From assembly GCF_024498195.1 (NCBI RefSeq), contig NZ_CP101824.1:992001-1056000 (forward strand): a DNA stretch of 64,000 nucleotides, written 5' to 3'. This DNA comes from Halovivax cerinus. Lineage in GTDB: Archaea > Halobacteriota > Halobacteria > Halobacteriales > Natrialbaceae. The notes below the pieces were generated by a model. It ran no database searches. It worked only from the letters and a program-made list of their open reading frames with translations, and had not been told where the DNA came from. How positions within the stretch are numbered: position 1 is the first letter of the stretch; every line of letters begins with the position of its first letter. Shown here in pieces: positions 37,364 to 46,109 of the stretch. A program made the position numbers and the translations under genes.

Positions 37364-37857
37364 TGGAGGTCCTCTCCGGGCACCTCGCGATCGACGACCT
37401 GGACGCGTTCCTCGGGACAATCGATACGATCGGCGACCGGCACGGCGCGACGATCCAGGCGTTCGACGCCGACTACGTCGCGGGCCGTCGCCACCTCGTA
37501 CGCGCCGTCGAAGCGGCCGAGCGGGCGGTCGCGAACGACGACGCCATCGCCCGGGACCCGGCCGTCGAGATCCTCCTGTACGCAGCCGGGCGCCGCCAGA
37601 TCGATCGCGCGCTGGAGATGGGCGTCGACGAGGGCGAGGGCCCGGCCGTCATCGTCGTCTCGGGCGGCGACGAATCGGCGGCCGTCGCCGACCTGCATAC
37701 CGAGCTGGCACTCGAAGATGGGGCTGTACTCGGCGCTCGGGACGATGCGACACTGCGTGCATTCTTCGACATCACCGAGCGGGAGGAGGCCGCGACCGAC
37801 GCGAGTGTTCAGGAGCTGGTCTGCGAGCGCGTCGCGCTGCTCGCAGTCGTGAAGTAA
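37363..37857 (+). CDS. cgi121: KEOPS complex subunit Cgi121
   Basis: A 164-residue subunit of KEOPS, which makes the t6A modification of tRNA; Cgi121 binds tRNA and the kinase Bud32. Family features are the N-terminal GTIDTIGDRHGATIQAFDAD, central NDDAIARDPAVEILLYAAGR RQIDRALEMG core and the C-terminal AVLGARDDATLRAFFDIT. The ATG overlaps the hel308 stop (TGATG), so the two are translationally coupled, linking tRNA modification and repair genes in one operon. Confidence 0.9.
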   Translation: MEVLSGHLAIDDLDAFLGTIDTIGDRHGATIQAFDADYVAGRRHLVRAVEAAERAVANDDAIARDPAVEILLYAAGRRQIDRALEMGVDEGEGPAVIVVSGGDESAAVADLHTELALEDGAVLGARDDATLRAFFDITEREEAATDASVQELVCERVALLAVVK

Positions 37858-37903
37858 CGAGAGACCGCGCTGAACGGAGTCGTTCGGCCCGAGACGTCGG
37901 ACG

Positions 37904-38632
37904 TTACAACTGGACCGTCCGGCCAGACAGGTCTCCGAGCGTGTCCTCGACCGTCCGGTCGGGGAGTGCGAGCTCGACCAGCGTTTCGTCGTCGACGTCG
38001 ACGAATTCGAAGTGCATCGCCCAGGAGCCGTCGTCGTCGATCCGGGCGACGTACTGCTGGTGCGTCTCGGGTTCGCGGAGCCAGACCTGCTCGCCGGCGT
38101 GTGACGGGTCGGTCACGCCCTCGATCGCGTACGAGAGCGGCTGAGCTGCTCCGGAGCCGTCGGTCGGGTATCCACCGTTGACCCACGGCCCGAAGCCCTC
38201 GTCGATCGCGTAGACGGTCTGAAACCCCTGTGAGTACAGTTCCGCCGCGCGGGCGGTCGAGAGGTGGTGCGGGCAGGTGCAGTAGGTGACGATCCGGCGA
38301 TCCGTCGCCACGTCCGTGGTCGGGTGGTCGAAGCCGGGCCGGCCGGCCGGGCTGAGTTTCGCACCAGAAATGTGTGATTGCTGATACTGTGGCTCTCCCC
38401 GCGCGTCGAGAACGAGCAACTCGTCGTCGTCCAGGTACGATCCGTAGACATCCTCGAGCGGCGCCAGCGGGACGTTGTAGCCGCCGGTCGGTGAGACATC
38501 GTACTCGGATGGGTCCGAGAGAGTGGTCCCCGGGTGCGGCGGACGGTCCTCCTCGTCGTCGGACAGGCACCCGCCGAGGACGACGCCAGCGGTCGCACTG
38601 CCAGCCGTCGCGAGATACGTACGTCGCTTCAT
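37904..38632 (-). CDS. Tat-exported lipoprotein with rhodanese-like domain
   Basis: A 242-residue surface protein. The signal KRRTYLATAGSATAGVVLGG is followed by Cys of the lipobox. A rhodanese domain spans about 50-160, with ELLVLDARGEPQYQQSHISG and the active-site loop TYCTCPHHLSTARAAE, where the catalytic Cys is present. The C-terminal 80 residues are beta-rich and unassigned (VWLREPETHQQYVARIDDDG). It probably handles sulfur or acts in surface redox chemistry; no substrate can be read. ATG 38632 directly precedes KRR; the in-frame GTG at 38644 is less likely. Confidence 0.88.
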   Translation of the reverse strand: MKRRTYLATAGSATAGVVLGGCLSDDEEDRPPHPGTTLSDPSEYDVSPTGGYNVPLAPLEDVYGSYLDDDELLVLDARGEPQYQQSHISGAKLSPAGRPGFDHPTTDVATDRRIVTYCTCPHHLSTARAAELYSQGFQTVYAIDEGFGPWVNGGYPTDGSGAAQPLSYAIEGVTDPSHAGEQVWLREPETHQQYVARIDDDGSWAMHFEFVDVDDETLVELALPDRTVEDTLGDLSGRTVQL

Positions 38633-39207
38633 ACACGGGGTCACGAACCCAAGTTACGTAGCCGTTGCGGATGGACGTTATTCCAGTTACGTACCTGATA
38701 CGGACGAGAGCAGACACGATCTCACCCCCATCATTTCGACTGGAGACACCGGTACTGTGAGTGGGTATTATTCCACTCGAACTCGATCCACCCACGACGG
38801 CAATCGATTCGTCGATGTGTCAGTCACACCACCGTTCGGCTGCTCCCCGGGCAGACCACGCACCCGGTCGATAACCGTCGGTCGGATTGTAAGCGTCGTC
38901 GATCGATTCTGACACACCTGTCGTCGCAGGTTGGGTGGCCCCGTACCCGGCATCGACGACCGACTGACAGTCGTCCCCGGAGGAACCGTACGGATTCGCA
39001 CGGATGACCAATCGTCCATCCCGACGATGTGGCCCGAAGAATCCCAAGTCGCCGATCGACGGCGGAACGGATGACCCTCTCTCGAGTCCACCGGGTCCGC
39101 CACCGCTTTCGACGCACACCACACCGCAATCGCTCGACCGCTCCGAAACCGGCCGAAACGGCTGCCGGATGGACAACCCGTTTGGGCCTGCGGTCCCTTC
39201 CGTCGGC
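38633..39207. other. 575-bp gap with an ORB-like site and a short hairpin
   Basis: I see no convincing gene. The gap has an ORB-like element (listed separately), a perfect 6-bp-stem hairpin gagtgg...ccactc at 38759-38778 with an AT loop, and a 9-bp direct repeat agttacgta near 38651 and 38690. Open frames here lack family features and are probably chance. Confidence 0.5.
38721..38748 (-). other. ORB-like element, isolated
   Basis: On the minus strand it reads TCTCCAGTCGAAATGATGGG followed by GGT, matching TCCANNYGAAAYNNNGGGG. It lies 7.3 kb from the nearest other ORB-like site (at orc1). Confidence 0.55.
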
Positions 39208-40239
39208 ATGGATCTCTCTATCGTCGATCTCTCGCACGTCCCCGAGGGCGAGAGCGCGACGGAGGCCTACGAACAGACGGTCGAACTCGCCCAGCTCGCC
39301 GACGGAGCGGGCTACGAACGATTCTGGGTCGCAGAACACCACGGTATGGCCGGATATATCGCCGGCACGACCCCTGAGGTGTTGCTGGGACACCTGGCCG
39401 CCGAGACGGAATCGATCCGCCTCGGTTCCGGAACCGTGTTGCTCAACTACTATCAACCGTACAAGGTGGCCGAGGCGTTCAGCGTCCTCGATTCGTTAGC
39501 CCCCGGGCGGATCGACATGGGACTGGGCCGGGCCACGGGGCCCCCGGCCGCCGACCGAGCCATGGGCTACGATTCGAGCCCGAAGACGCCCGATGAGGCC
39601 GATTCCGAGCACCGTCGGAAGATCGAAGAGACGCTTCGCCACACCCTCGACGGATTCGATGACGATCACCCATACAGCGGCCTACAACTCGCACGGTCGG
39701 CCGACGACACCCCCGAACCCTGGCTGCTCGGATCCAGTCCGTCCAGCGCGAGCCTCGCCGGCGAACTGGGCCTCCGGTACTGCTTCGCGGGTTTCATCCG
39801 GCCACAATTCGCCGAACCGGCTTTCGAGGCCTACCGAGAGGCGTTCGAACCGTCCCCGATCGGCGCTGGCCCGGAGGATCCCGAGGGGATGCTCGCACTC
39901 AACGTCGTCTGCGACGAGACGGACGAGGATGCAGCTCGCCTCCGGGCTCCGACCGAGGCGGTCTACCAGCGCATGGCCCGCGGGACCATCGGCGACGGCA
40001 TCCCCTCGATCGAGACGGCGATCGAGGAACTCGGAGGCGTTCCCGATCCCACGCCCGATCCGGTTCCAGCGGGGGAGTGGTCACGCTCCATCTCCGGCAG
40101 CCCGGAGACGATCGACTCCGTCCTCACCCAGCTCACCGACCGCGTCGGGGTCGACGACGTCATCGTCCAGCACACGATCCCGGACTTCGACGACGCGAAA
40201 CGGTCCCACGAGTTACTCGCCGAGGGCGTGGGGATCTGA
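39208..40239 (+). CDS. LLM-class flavin-dependent oxidoreductase (luciferase-like)
   Basis: A 343-residue bacterial-luciferase-like TIM-barrel oxidoreductase, MsnO8-type. Signatures are GYERFWVAEHHGMAGYIAGT, TPEVLLGHLAAETESIRLG and LDSLAPGRIDMGLGRATG. It presumably uses F420 or FMN; in haloarchaea F420 is plausible. ATG 39208 (MDLSIVDLSHVPEG) fits the family N-terminus; in-frame ATGs at 39004 and 39169 add unrelated sequence. Confidence 0.9.
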   Translation: MDLSIVDLSHVPEGESATEAYEQTVELAQLADGAGYERFWVAEHHGMAGYIAGTTPEVLLGHLAAETESIRLGSGTVLLNYYQPYKVAEAFSVLDSLAPGRIDMGLGRATGPPAADRAMGYDSSPKTPDEADSEHRRKIEETLRHTLDGFDDDHPYSGLQLARSADDTPEPWLLGSSPSSASLAGELGLRYCFAGFIRPQFAEPAFEAYREAFEPSPIGAGPEDPEGMLALNVVCDETDEDAARLRAPTEAVYQRMARGTIGDGIPSIETAIEELGGVPDPTPDPVPAGEWSRSISGSPETIDSVLTQLTDRVGVDDVIVQHTIPDFDDAKRSHELLAEGVGI

Positions 40240-40349
40240 GCGGGCGCTGGGTGGGTCGGACCGGAGTGCAGGCGACGGCTCGCACACAGTACACCCGCCT
40301 CGTCCGAACGATCGGGTTTTTCGAATACAAGAGGTGCTCGGCACTGAGT

Positions 40350-40367
40350 TAGGAAAGTAAGGAAAAG
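40350..40367 (-). terminator. T-rich probable terminator of tRNA-Gln
   Basis: Immediately after the tRNA the minus strand reads cttttccttactttcc, T-runs of the kind that end archaeal transcripts. Confidence 0.45.
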
Positions 40368-40440
40368 TAGTCCATCCTGGATTCGAACCAGGGTCGAAGC
40401 CCCCAGAAGGCTTCAGGATTGGCCGCTACCCTAATGGACT
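40368..40440 (-). tRNA. tRNA-Gln (anticodon CTG)
   Basis: On the minus strand the 73 nt fold as a cloverleaf: acceptor AGTCCAT pairs ATGGACT, D-stem GGGT/ATCC, anticodon stem AAGCC/GGCTT with loop TTCTGGG giving anticodon CTG, and T-arm with GGTTCGAATCC. The discriminator is A and CCA is not encoded. No intron is seen. Confidence 0.95.
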
Positions 40441-40469
40441 GCGTTTGCGATCATAGATAGCCCAGTGCC

Positions 40470-40480
40470 CTATTTATTCT
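40470..40480 (-). promoter_or_regulatory. TATA-like box of tRNA-Gln, overlapping the HNH gene end
   Basis: On the minus strand aagaataaatag lies about 30-40 nt before the tRNA 5' end. Its last bases (tag) are the stop codon of the shifted frame of the HNH nuclease gene. Confidence 0.5.
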
Positions 40481-41061
40481 TGTCGGGTTCACTCGGATGC
40501 GATCGACCGTACTGTTCTATCCGGTGGCAGTTCGCACAGAGGGCGGTGCACCGTTCTATCTCTTCTCGAAAGTTCTGCCAGGAATAGTCGTCGTTGACCA
40601 TATTCGAGACGTTTTTCGTCGTATCGTCCCGGTGGTGAAAGTCGAGGCAGGGCCTCCGCTCCTCCCCGCACTGGCGACACTCACACTGGGGTCTGTTTGT
40701 ACTCGAACAACCGATCCCGCAGACGCTCCCGTCGTCGGTCCTTTCGCGCGATCCGGTCGGCTCGGTTCTTGTAGTACCAGCGTTGCCGTCCCGAGAGCGC
40801 TTCCCAGGTCGTATCCTCCGGTAGTTCGACCCAATCGGGTTGCGGTTGGACGGGAGTGCCGCCCGAAGCGGCGCGGTCGTACGTTTCGAGCCCCGCTATC
40901 GACTTCGCCTCGTCCCACCCACCCACACTCACAGTTTTCATAATCGTCGCCGAAGCGGGCGTCATCTCCAGTTCCTCGTACTGCGCTTTCGTCGGTGACT
41001 CACCCAGTTCGTCGGCCGCTCGTCGGAGGGCGTCGATACACTCGGAGACCGTCGGTGTCAT
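40470..41061 (-). pseudogene. HNH endonuclease with homing-nuclease-associated repeat, apparent frameshift
   Basis: ATG 41061 starts MTPTVSECIDALRRAADELG, then SPTKAQYEELEMTPASATIM, which resembles the repeat found with homing endonucleases. A basic helix follows (NRADRIARKDRRRERLRDRL). The frame stops at 40681-40683 just after YKQTPV. Skipping one base there continues as CECRQCGEERRPCLDFHHRD and ends with EIERCTALCANCHRIEQYG, a textbook HNH domain with two CxxC zinc pairs and the DFHH active site, to a TAG at 40470-40472. The intact gene would be about 196 residues. It ends inside the tRNA-Gln promoter. The break may be a true mutation or a base error. Confidence 0.8.
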
Positions 41062-41205
41062 CGTCCCACGTTCCGGTATACGAAAGAATAGCTCCTGCCC
41101 ATTAGTTTCCGATTTTCCGATACAGGCCGTCCCCCGTCGTCGGAACGGTGCCGTTCCGCTCGTCGAATCGACACCAACTTACCCGGCTCCCGACCATGCA
41201 CGCGT

Positions 41206-41808
41206 ATGTACGTCGGACGCTTCGTCGTCGTCGGTCCGGAGACCGCCGCCTACCGGGTCTCCTCGCGCTCGTTTCCGAACCGCCAGATTACTGATCGCAG
41301 CGACGGAGACACGACCCTAACCGTCGGGCCGACGCCCGACGCGCCGGAGACGGACAATCCCTACGTCGCCTACAACTGCTTGCGCACGGTGGAGACGCCG
41401 GGCGGCGAGGCCGCCGCGATCGGCAACGGCTCGCACGTCGATCCGATCGCGGAGAAGCTGGAACTCGGCTACCCCGCTCGCGACGCACTGGCGACGGCGC
41501 TGCTCGCGCTCGACTTCGAGAAGGACGACTACGACACGCCGCGGATCGCGGGTGTGCTCGACGGCGACGGCGGGGCCACTATCGGGACCGTCCGTCGCGA
41601 CGCCCTCCTCGTCGAACGCGTGGACGAACCGACGCTCGTCGCGACGTACGAACGCGACGCGCCCCAGGCGTTCGACTTCGCGGCGACCGATGCCGACGAG
41701 GCCGCGCGCGAGGCGTACGCGCTGAATTTCGAGCACGCCGTGTGCGCCGCGGGCGTCGCCCGCGACGGCGACGGCTTCGAGATCGGTATCGAAAACGGCG
41801 ACGAGTGA
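41206..41808 (+). CDS. purO: archaeal IMP cyclohydrolase
   Basis: Closes the purine ring of FAICAR to give IMP, the final step of purine synthesis in many archaea. The 200 residues match Pur[36 protein letters not shown], and [25 protein letters not shown]-like cttacc about 28 nt upstream supports ATG 41206. It stands as a single gene, followed at 95 nt by a phosphoesterase. Confidence 0.94.
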   Translation: MYVGRFVVVGPETAAYRVSSRSFPNRQITDRSDGDTTLTVGPTPDAPETDNPYVAYNCLRTVETPGGEAAAIGNGSHVDPIAEKLELGYPARDALATALLALDFEKDDYDTPRIAGVLDGDGGATIGTVRRDALLVERVDEPTLVATYERDAPQAFDFAATDADEAAREAYALNFEHAVCAAGVARDGDGFEIGIENGDE

Positions 41809-41902
41809 GGCGACCGGCCGACGGTCGGCTACCGATCCGCCGTCGCATCGACGACGGCGCGTGCAAAAACACACATACGGCTGGCACCCGTCCGCCCCGA
41901 CA

Positions 41903-42562
41903 ATGCAGGTTGGGTTCATCTCCGACGTTCACGGCAACCTCGTCGCGCTGGAGACCGTTTTGGAGGATCTCCCGGCCGTCGACGCGCTCGTCTGCGCCGG
42001 CGACGTCGTCGGCTACAACCCCTGGCCCGGCGAGTGTATCGATGCGCTTCGCGACCGGGACGTCCCGACCGTGATGGGGAACCACGACCGCGCCGTCGTC
42101 ACGGAGACTGGATTTCGATTCAACGATATGGCGAGTGCAGGCGTCGAACACGCTCTGACAGTCCTCGACGACGACCAGCGCGACTGGCTCGAATCGCTCC
42201 CGGACGAACGGACGCTGTTCGACGGCCGGGTGAAAGTCGTCCACGGGCACCCCGAGGACCCGGACCGCTACACCTACCCGGAGGAGTTCTCGCCGCGCAT
42301 GCTGGCGGACGAGGTCGTCCTCGTCATGGGCCACACGCACGTCCAGCACGCCGAGACGTTCGCGGAGGGGATCGTCGTCAACCCGGGTAGCGTCGGCCAG
42401 CCACGCGACGGTGACCCGCGGGCGGCCTACGCCGTCTGTGACCTGGCCGCGATGACCGTCGAGACCCACCGGGTCGCGTACGACGTCGACCGCGTGCAGG
42501 ACGCCATCGCCGACGTGGGACTCCCCGACAGGACCGCGACGCGGCTGGCCCGCGGCGAGTGA
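41903..42562 (+). CDS. calcineurin-like metallophosphoesterase (YfcE/MJ0936 type)
   Basis: A 219-residue phosphodiesterase. The two-metal site motifs are all present: SDVHGNLVALE, CAGDVVGYNPWP, MGNHDRAV, VVHGHPEDP and VMGHTHVQHAE, then NPGSVGQPRDG. Relatives act as phosphodiesterases or nucleotidases on small substrates; the true substrate is unknown. ATG 41903 (MQVGFISDVHG) places the first motif at the N-terminus as usual. Confidence 0.92.
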   Translation: MQVGFISDVHGNLVALETVLEDLPAVDALVCAGDVVGYNPWPGECIDALRDRDVPTVMGNHDRAVVTETGFRFNDMASAGVEHALTVLDDDQRDWLESLPDERTLFDGRVKVVHGHPEDPDRYTYPEEFSPRMLADEVVLVMGHTHVQHAETFAEGIVVNPGSVGQPRDGDPRAAYAVCDLAAMTVETHRVAYDVDRVQDAIADVGLPDRTATRLARGE

Positions 42563-42680
42563 CCCGACCGAGACCTGGTTGCGATGGTCTCGGTCCCGAA
42601 CCGAGGATCCCGAAGCTCGTTCTCGCCGACGTGAACGTGACCGAACGGCTATCAGGGGTGACGTGGTAGGCCGGTTCGGG

Positions 42681-43037
42681 ATGACGCCAAAACAACTCCT
42701 GACCGGAGATCCACGCCGAACCAGCCTCGTCTACATCGCCATCGGCGGTGTCTCGCTCGTCAAGGCCGTCGCCCTCAGGAACGATTCGACGCGCTTCCGG
42801 CGCGAGCTCAGAGACGCCGCGATCTTCATCGGCGTCGGCCTCGTCCTCCGGCGGTACGCGGCGATGCGAGACCAGCGTCGCGAGGAACTGGAATCGATGG
42901 TCCCCGACTGGATTCTCGGGGGCGACACAGCCGACGGTCCGACCGTTCCCTCGGTCGTCCAGGCGTTCTTCGGAGGACAGGACGAACCAGCCCGGGAGTC
43001 GGTGACGGATCGGGCCCGAACGGTGGTCCGCCGGTAG
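42681..43037 (+). CDS. small membrane protein of unknown function
   Basis: A 118-residue protein with two hydrophobic stretches, SLVYIAIGGVSLVKAVAL (about 15-32) and AAIFIGVGLVLRRY (about 46-59), and a soluble C-terminus with ESMVPDWILGGDTADGPTVP. I recognise no family. ATG 42681 is chosen because upstream in-frame residues are basic low-complexity. Confidence 0.65.
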   Translation: MTPKQLLTGDPRRTSLVYIAIGGVSLVKAVALRNDSTRFRRELRDAAIFIGVGLVLRRYAAMRDQRREELESMVPDWILGGDTADGPTVPSVVQAFFGGQDEPARESVTDRARTVVRR

Positions 43038-43088
43038 TCGGATCCGGTCGCGGTCTCCGGCCGACGATTCGCTCTCAGGATACCCCTC

Positions 43089-43718
43089 TCAGGATACCCA
43101 CTCGAACACCGACGATGCGAGCTCGGTCTCGCGATCGGTGGCCGCGTCCGTATCGATCCGTGCCGGGTCAGGCCGCGTTTCGGGCCGTCCCCACGTCGAC
43201 GGTCCGACGCCAGTGCCGTCGACCGTTGCCGGTTGGAACGCCCTCGGCCCGAACGACTCGTTCGACACCCGAGTCGCCGTGGGTTCTGGGCCCACGAGTA
43301 CGAGATCGTCGTCCGTCGACGGTGCATCAGGAGAGTCGAGCCCGAGAAACGATTCGAGAGAGTCGCCGTCTCCTGGGAGAACGTCGACCGTGGCGCCGCC
43401 ACCGACGGAATCGGCGGTGTATCGCGGACCGTCCGTCGCCCCATCGGCACGATCGGTCGTCACGGTGGCAGGTTCCACACGTTCGTCGTGGGATGCATCG
43501 CCGACGTCGACAGACTCGAGCGTCACGTCGGCGAGTTCGGCGAGACGATCGGCGGCCGCGTCGACGTCTCCGTCGAGGACGGGATCCGGGTGGGGATCGT
43601 GCTCACCGGGCCCCTCCACCAGGTCCTCGACGGAGTCGGCACCGTACGCAGCGATGATGGCGTCCGGATCGGCCTCGACGTCTTCGAAGATTTCGGTGAC
43701 GGATACGTCCTCACTCAT
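43089..43718 (-). CDS. acidic haloarchaeal protein of unknown function
   Basis: A 209-residue, extremely acidic protein. Its N-terminal 60 residues (VTEIFEDVEADPDAIIAAYG; EDLVEGPGEHDPHPDPVLDG) look structured; the rest is Thr/Asp/Gly-rich and probably disordered. No cysteines, membrane segments or catalytic motifs are visible. It lies 113 nt downstream of the aspartate kinase gene on the same strand and may be co-transcribed. Confidence 0.6.
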   Translation of the reverse strand: MSEDVSVTEIFEDVEADPDAIIAAYGADSVEDLVEGPGEHDPHPDPVLDGDVDAAADRLAELADVTLESVDVGDASHDERVEPATVTTDRADGATDGPRYTADSVGGGATVDVLPGDGDSLESFLGLDSPDAPSTDDDLVLVGPEPTATRVSNESFGPRAFQPATVDGTGVGPSTWGRPETRPDPARIDTDAATDRETELASSVFEWVS

Positions 43719-43831
43719 ACTCACCGAGGCACCGATTACCCGCTTCGTTACGAGCCGGTTACCGTGATCGATTCGATACCACCGAGCGACCGGTCACGGG
43801 AAACGAGGCGTTTCCCCGTCGGAAACGGGTC

Positions 43832-45010
43832 TCAGAACAGGTCCTGGACGAGTTCGAGGCTGCGTTCGCGGTCCGGCCAGGCGACGACGATGGCCACGCT
43901 CGTCGCCGACGTGACGAGATCGTGGATCTGGATGCGCTCCTCCGCGAAGGGTTCGACGATCTCGTGGATGATCCCTGGCTGGGTCGGGAGTTCACCGCCG
44001 GTGAGCCGGATGATGGCGAGCGGTTCGTCCACGGTGACCGACGCGACTACAGGGTGTTCGATGACCTGTTGATGGAGGATGTTCTCCGCCTCGGCAGCCT
44101 CGTCCGTATCCACGTAGAGGGTGACGCTGTCGAGCCCGCTCGCGACCACGTCGATGTTGATGTCGGCGTCGCCGAGGGCGCCGGCGAGCGACTGGACGAC
44201 GCCCGGTTCGTTGCGAATGGACCGACCAGCGACCGTGAGGCAGGCAAGCGGCCGCTCGCGGAGGTCGACGAGGTTCTCGAAGGTCCCCTCGATAGTCGTC
44301 CCGCCGGTGAGCAGGTCGCCGTGCTGGTAGTGGACGACGCGAACGTCGAGCGAGGCGTCCTTGTAGGAGAGTGCGGATGGAGCGACGACCTCGGCCCCGC
44401 GAAACGAGAGATTTCGCAGTTCGTCGACCGATATCTCGCCGACGTTGCGAGCGCCCTCCACCGCGTGCGGATCGCCCGTCATGACCCCTTCGACGTCCGT
44501 CACGATGACGACTTCGTCGGCGTCCATGTAGGTTCCGAGCATGACGGCCGTCGTGTCCGAACCGCCGCGTCCGAGCGTCGAGACGGTCCCGTCGGGGCCC
44601 TCCGCGAGGAATCCAGTGAGAACGGGAACGGTGTCGTCAAGCGTATCGAGCAGGGCCCGGGCCCGCTCGCGCGTCGTCTCCGCATCGACCTCACCGTACT
44701 CGTTCGTCACGACAGGCCAGTCGTCGGCACCCGGTTCGAGGAACGTCGCGTCGACCCCGCGAGCCGAGAGCGCCGCTTTCAGCATCCGAACCGAGGTGCG
44801 CTCGCCCATGCTGACGATCTCGGCCCGATCCGCCTCACTCGCGTCGAACGTGATCTCCTCGAGGAGGTCGTCCGTCGTCGACCCCATCGCGCTCGCGACG
44901 ACGGCGAGTTCGTGTCCGTCGGCGACGGCTGCTTCGATCGAGTCCGCCGCTCTCGAGATCCGATCGCCGGTTCCAAGACTCGTCCCGCCGAATTTCGCTA
45001 CGACGCGCAC
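43832..45010 (-). CDS. lysC: aspartate kinase
   Basis: Phosphorylates aspartate, the first step toward lysine, threonine and methionine. The 392 residues begin with the kinase domain (VVAKFGGTSLGTGDRISRAA; GFLAEGPDGTVSTLGRGGSD; VTDVEGVMTGDPHAV) and end with two ACT domains (about 270-390; NIDVVASGLDSVTLYV; IRLTGGELPTQPGI) that should bind an end-product amino acid for feedback control. The start is GTG 45010 (reads MRVVAKFGG); the frame runs further upstream, but without family sequence. Confidence 0.94.
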   Translation of the reverse strand: MRVVAKFGGTSLGTGDRISRAADSIEAAVADGHELAVVASAMGSTTDDLLEEITFDASEADRAEIVSMGERTSVRMLKAALSARGVDATFLEPGADDWPVVTNEYGEVDAETTRERARALLDTLDDTVPVLTGFLAEGPDGTVSTLGRGGSDTTAVMLGTYMDADEVVIVTDVEGVMTGDPHAVEGARNVGEISVDELRNLSFRGAEVVAPSALSYKDASLDVRVVHYQHGDLLTGGTTIEGTFENLVDLRERPLACLTVAGRSIRNEPGVVQSLAGALGDADINIDVVASGLDSVTLYVDTDEAAEAENILHQQVIEHPVVASVTVDEPLAIIRLTGGELPTQPGIIHEIVEPFAEERIQIHDLVTSATSVAIVVAWPDRERSLELVQDLF

Positions 45011-45368
45011 GAGATCACCCCCCACACCCTGGGACACCACGTTCGAGCCTCGTTCGACATAGCTACGGGTTATCGGAGACCGGTGATAACCCTGTCCCTC
45101 GGACGGAATCTTACCATTATTCCCGGCCAAGCTGCCGTCCGATGCTCGCCGACCGAACCGACGTGCACACGACGATCGCGGGGCTATCCCGCTACTCACA
45201 CCACCGATCGCTGGGCACCCCCATACTCACACCACCGTACTCACACGGCCGGCGATACCTCACGTGACGAGAATCGACGACCGCGTTCGATCCTCGGCGG
45301 CAGGCGGTCCCGTCAACTGGCGACACGACGGGAAGCCTTTGACCCTGGCCCCCGTATCGGACGGCCGG
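45011..45368. other. 358-bp divergent gap between aspartate kinase and the GNAT-like gene
   Basis: No gene is supported. A short direct repeat actcacaccaccg recurs at about 45195 and 45230. A ctttgacc element at 45338 lies about 30 nt before ATG 45369 and may be its TATA box. Confidence 0.5.
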
Positions 45369-45875
45369 ATGAACGTCCGAACAGCCAGGGAGTCCGATGC
45401 CGCTGCGCTCGCGTCGCTGGCCGACGTTCCGGCGTCGGTGATCCGAACGCAGATTCACGATCGGACGGTCCGCGTCGCCGTCGAGCCGTCCGACGGCCCG
45501 ACCGACGACCGCACCACCGGACGACGAGAGGGTGCTACCCCGTCACCCGTCGAGTTCGAGACGGAATCGAGCCGGGAGTCCGTCCACGGGTTCGTCAGTT
45601 TCGATGCCGGGCGAACGAGCGTCTTCGTGACGAGTCTGTGGGGGTCGACGCAGGCGATTCACCGGCTGCTCGACGAACCGATCAGTTTCGCGACCGTCGA
45701 ATCGATGCCCGTCGAGACCGTGGTGTCACCGGATCGGACCTCGTGTATCGAGGCGCTCCTCGCGACGGGGTTCGAAGCGGTCGGCGACGGGCCGGCGTTC
45801 GACGGCGAACCGACGAAGCGATATCGGCTGGCGGAACCGGGCGACTCCACCCGAAACGATTCGTCGAGCACCTGA
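45369..45875 (+). CDS. GNAT-like acetyltransferase, divergent
   Basis: A 168-residue protein. MNVRTARESDAAALASLADV is the usual GNAT N-terminus, and VHGFVSFDAGRTSVFVTSLW with SCIEALLATGFEAVGDGPAF fits the beta-strand and C-terminal GF motif. The acetyl-CoA-binding Q/RxxGxG/A loop is not evident, so activity is doubtful. Residues 45-80 are a Thr/Asp/Gly-rich insert. Start chosen at 45369 over the in-frame GTG at 45264. Confidence 0.6.
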   Translation: MNVRTARESDAAALASLADVPASVIRTQIHDRTVRVAVEPSDGPTDDRTTGRREGATPSPVEFETESSRESVHGFVSFDAGRTSVFVTSLWGSTQAIHRLLDEPISFATVESMPVETVVSPDRTSCIEALLATGFEAVGDGPAFDGEPTKRYRLAEPGDSTRNDSSST

Positions 45876-46075
45876 TTCAGATTATACGAGTACGTCTCGA
45901 ATCGAAGGATCGGGCTATCGTCACGGGGCCGTGACCGTCGACCAGAAGGATAGGTTTATTATGCAGGTCTTCATCTGGTTCGTCTGCATCAACTGGACCT
46001 GCGGACTCCCATCGAGATTCCGAATGTAGGTCCACAGCGTTCGTACCTCGGTACATCACCGGGTGCGGCCGATCG

Positions 46076-46097
46076 TTTCCAGATGAAACAAAGGGGA
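46076..46097 (+). other. ORB-like element in front of orc1
   Basis: TTTCCAGATGAAACAAAGGG matches TCCANNYGAAAYNNNGGGG and ends 12 nt before ATG 46110. An in-frame ATG at 46083 lies inside it, which is one reason to prefer 46110 as start. Binding of Orc1 here could control its own gene. Confidence 0.7.
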
Positions 46098-46109
46098 TAC
46101 GTACGACGG

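Noticed and set aside
38820-39209. 129-codon minus-strand frame in the gap before the luciferase-like gene
   Set aside because: No recognisable motif, Ser/Gly-rich composition, and it overlaps the start of the real + strand gene.
43800-43830. gtttccccgtcggaaac as an ORB pair
   Set aside because: It is a short inverted repeat without the GAAA-spacer-GGGG order of the ORB consensus.
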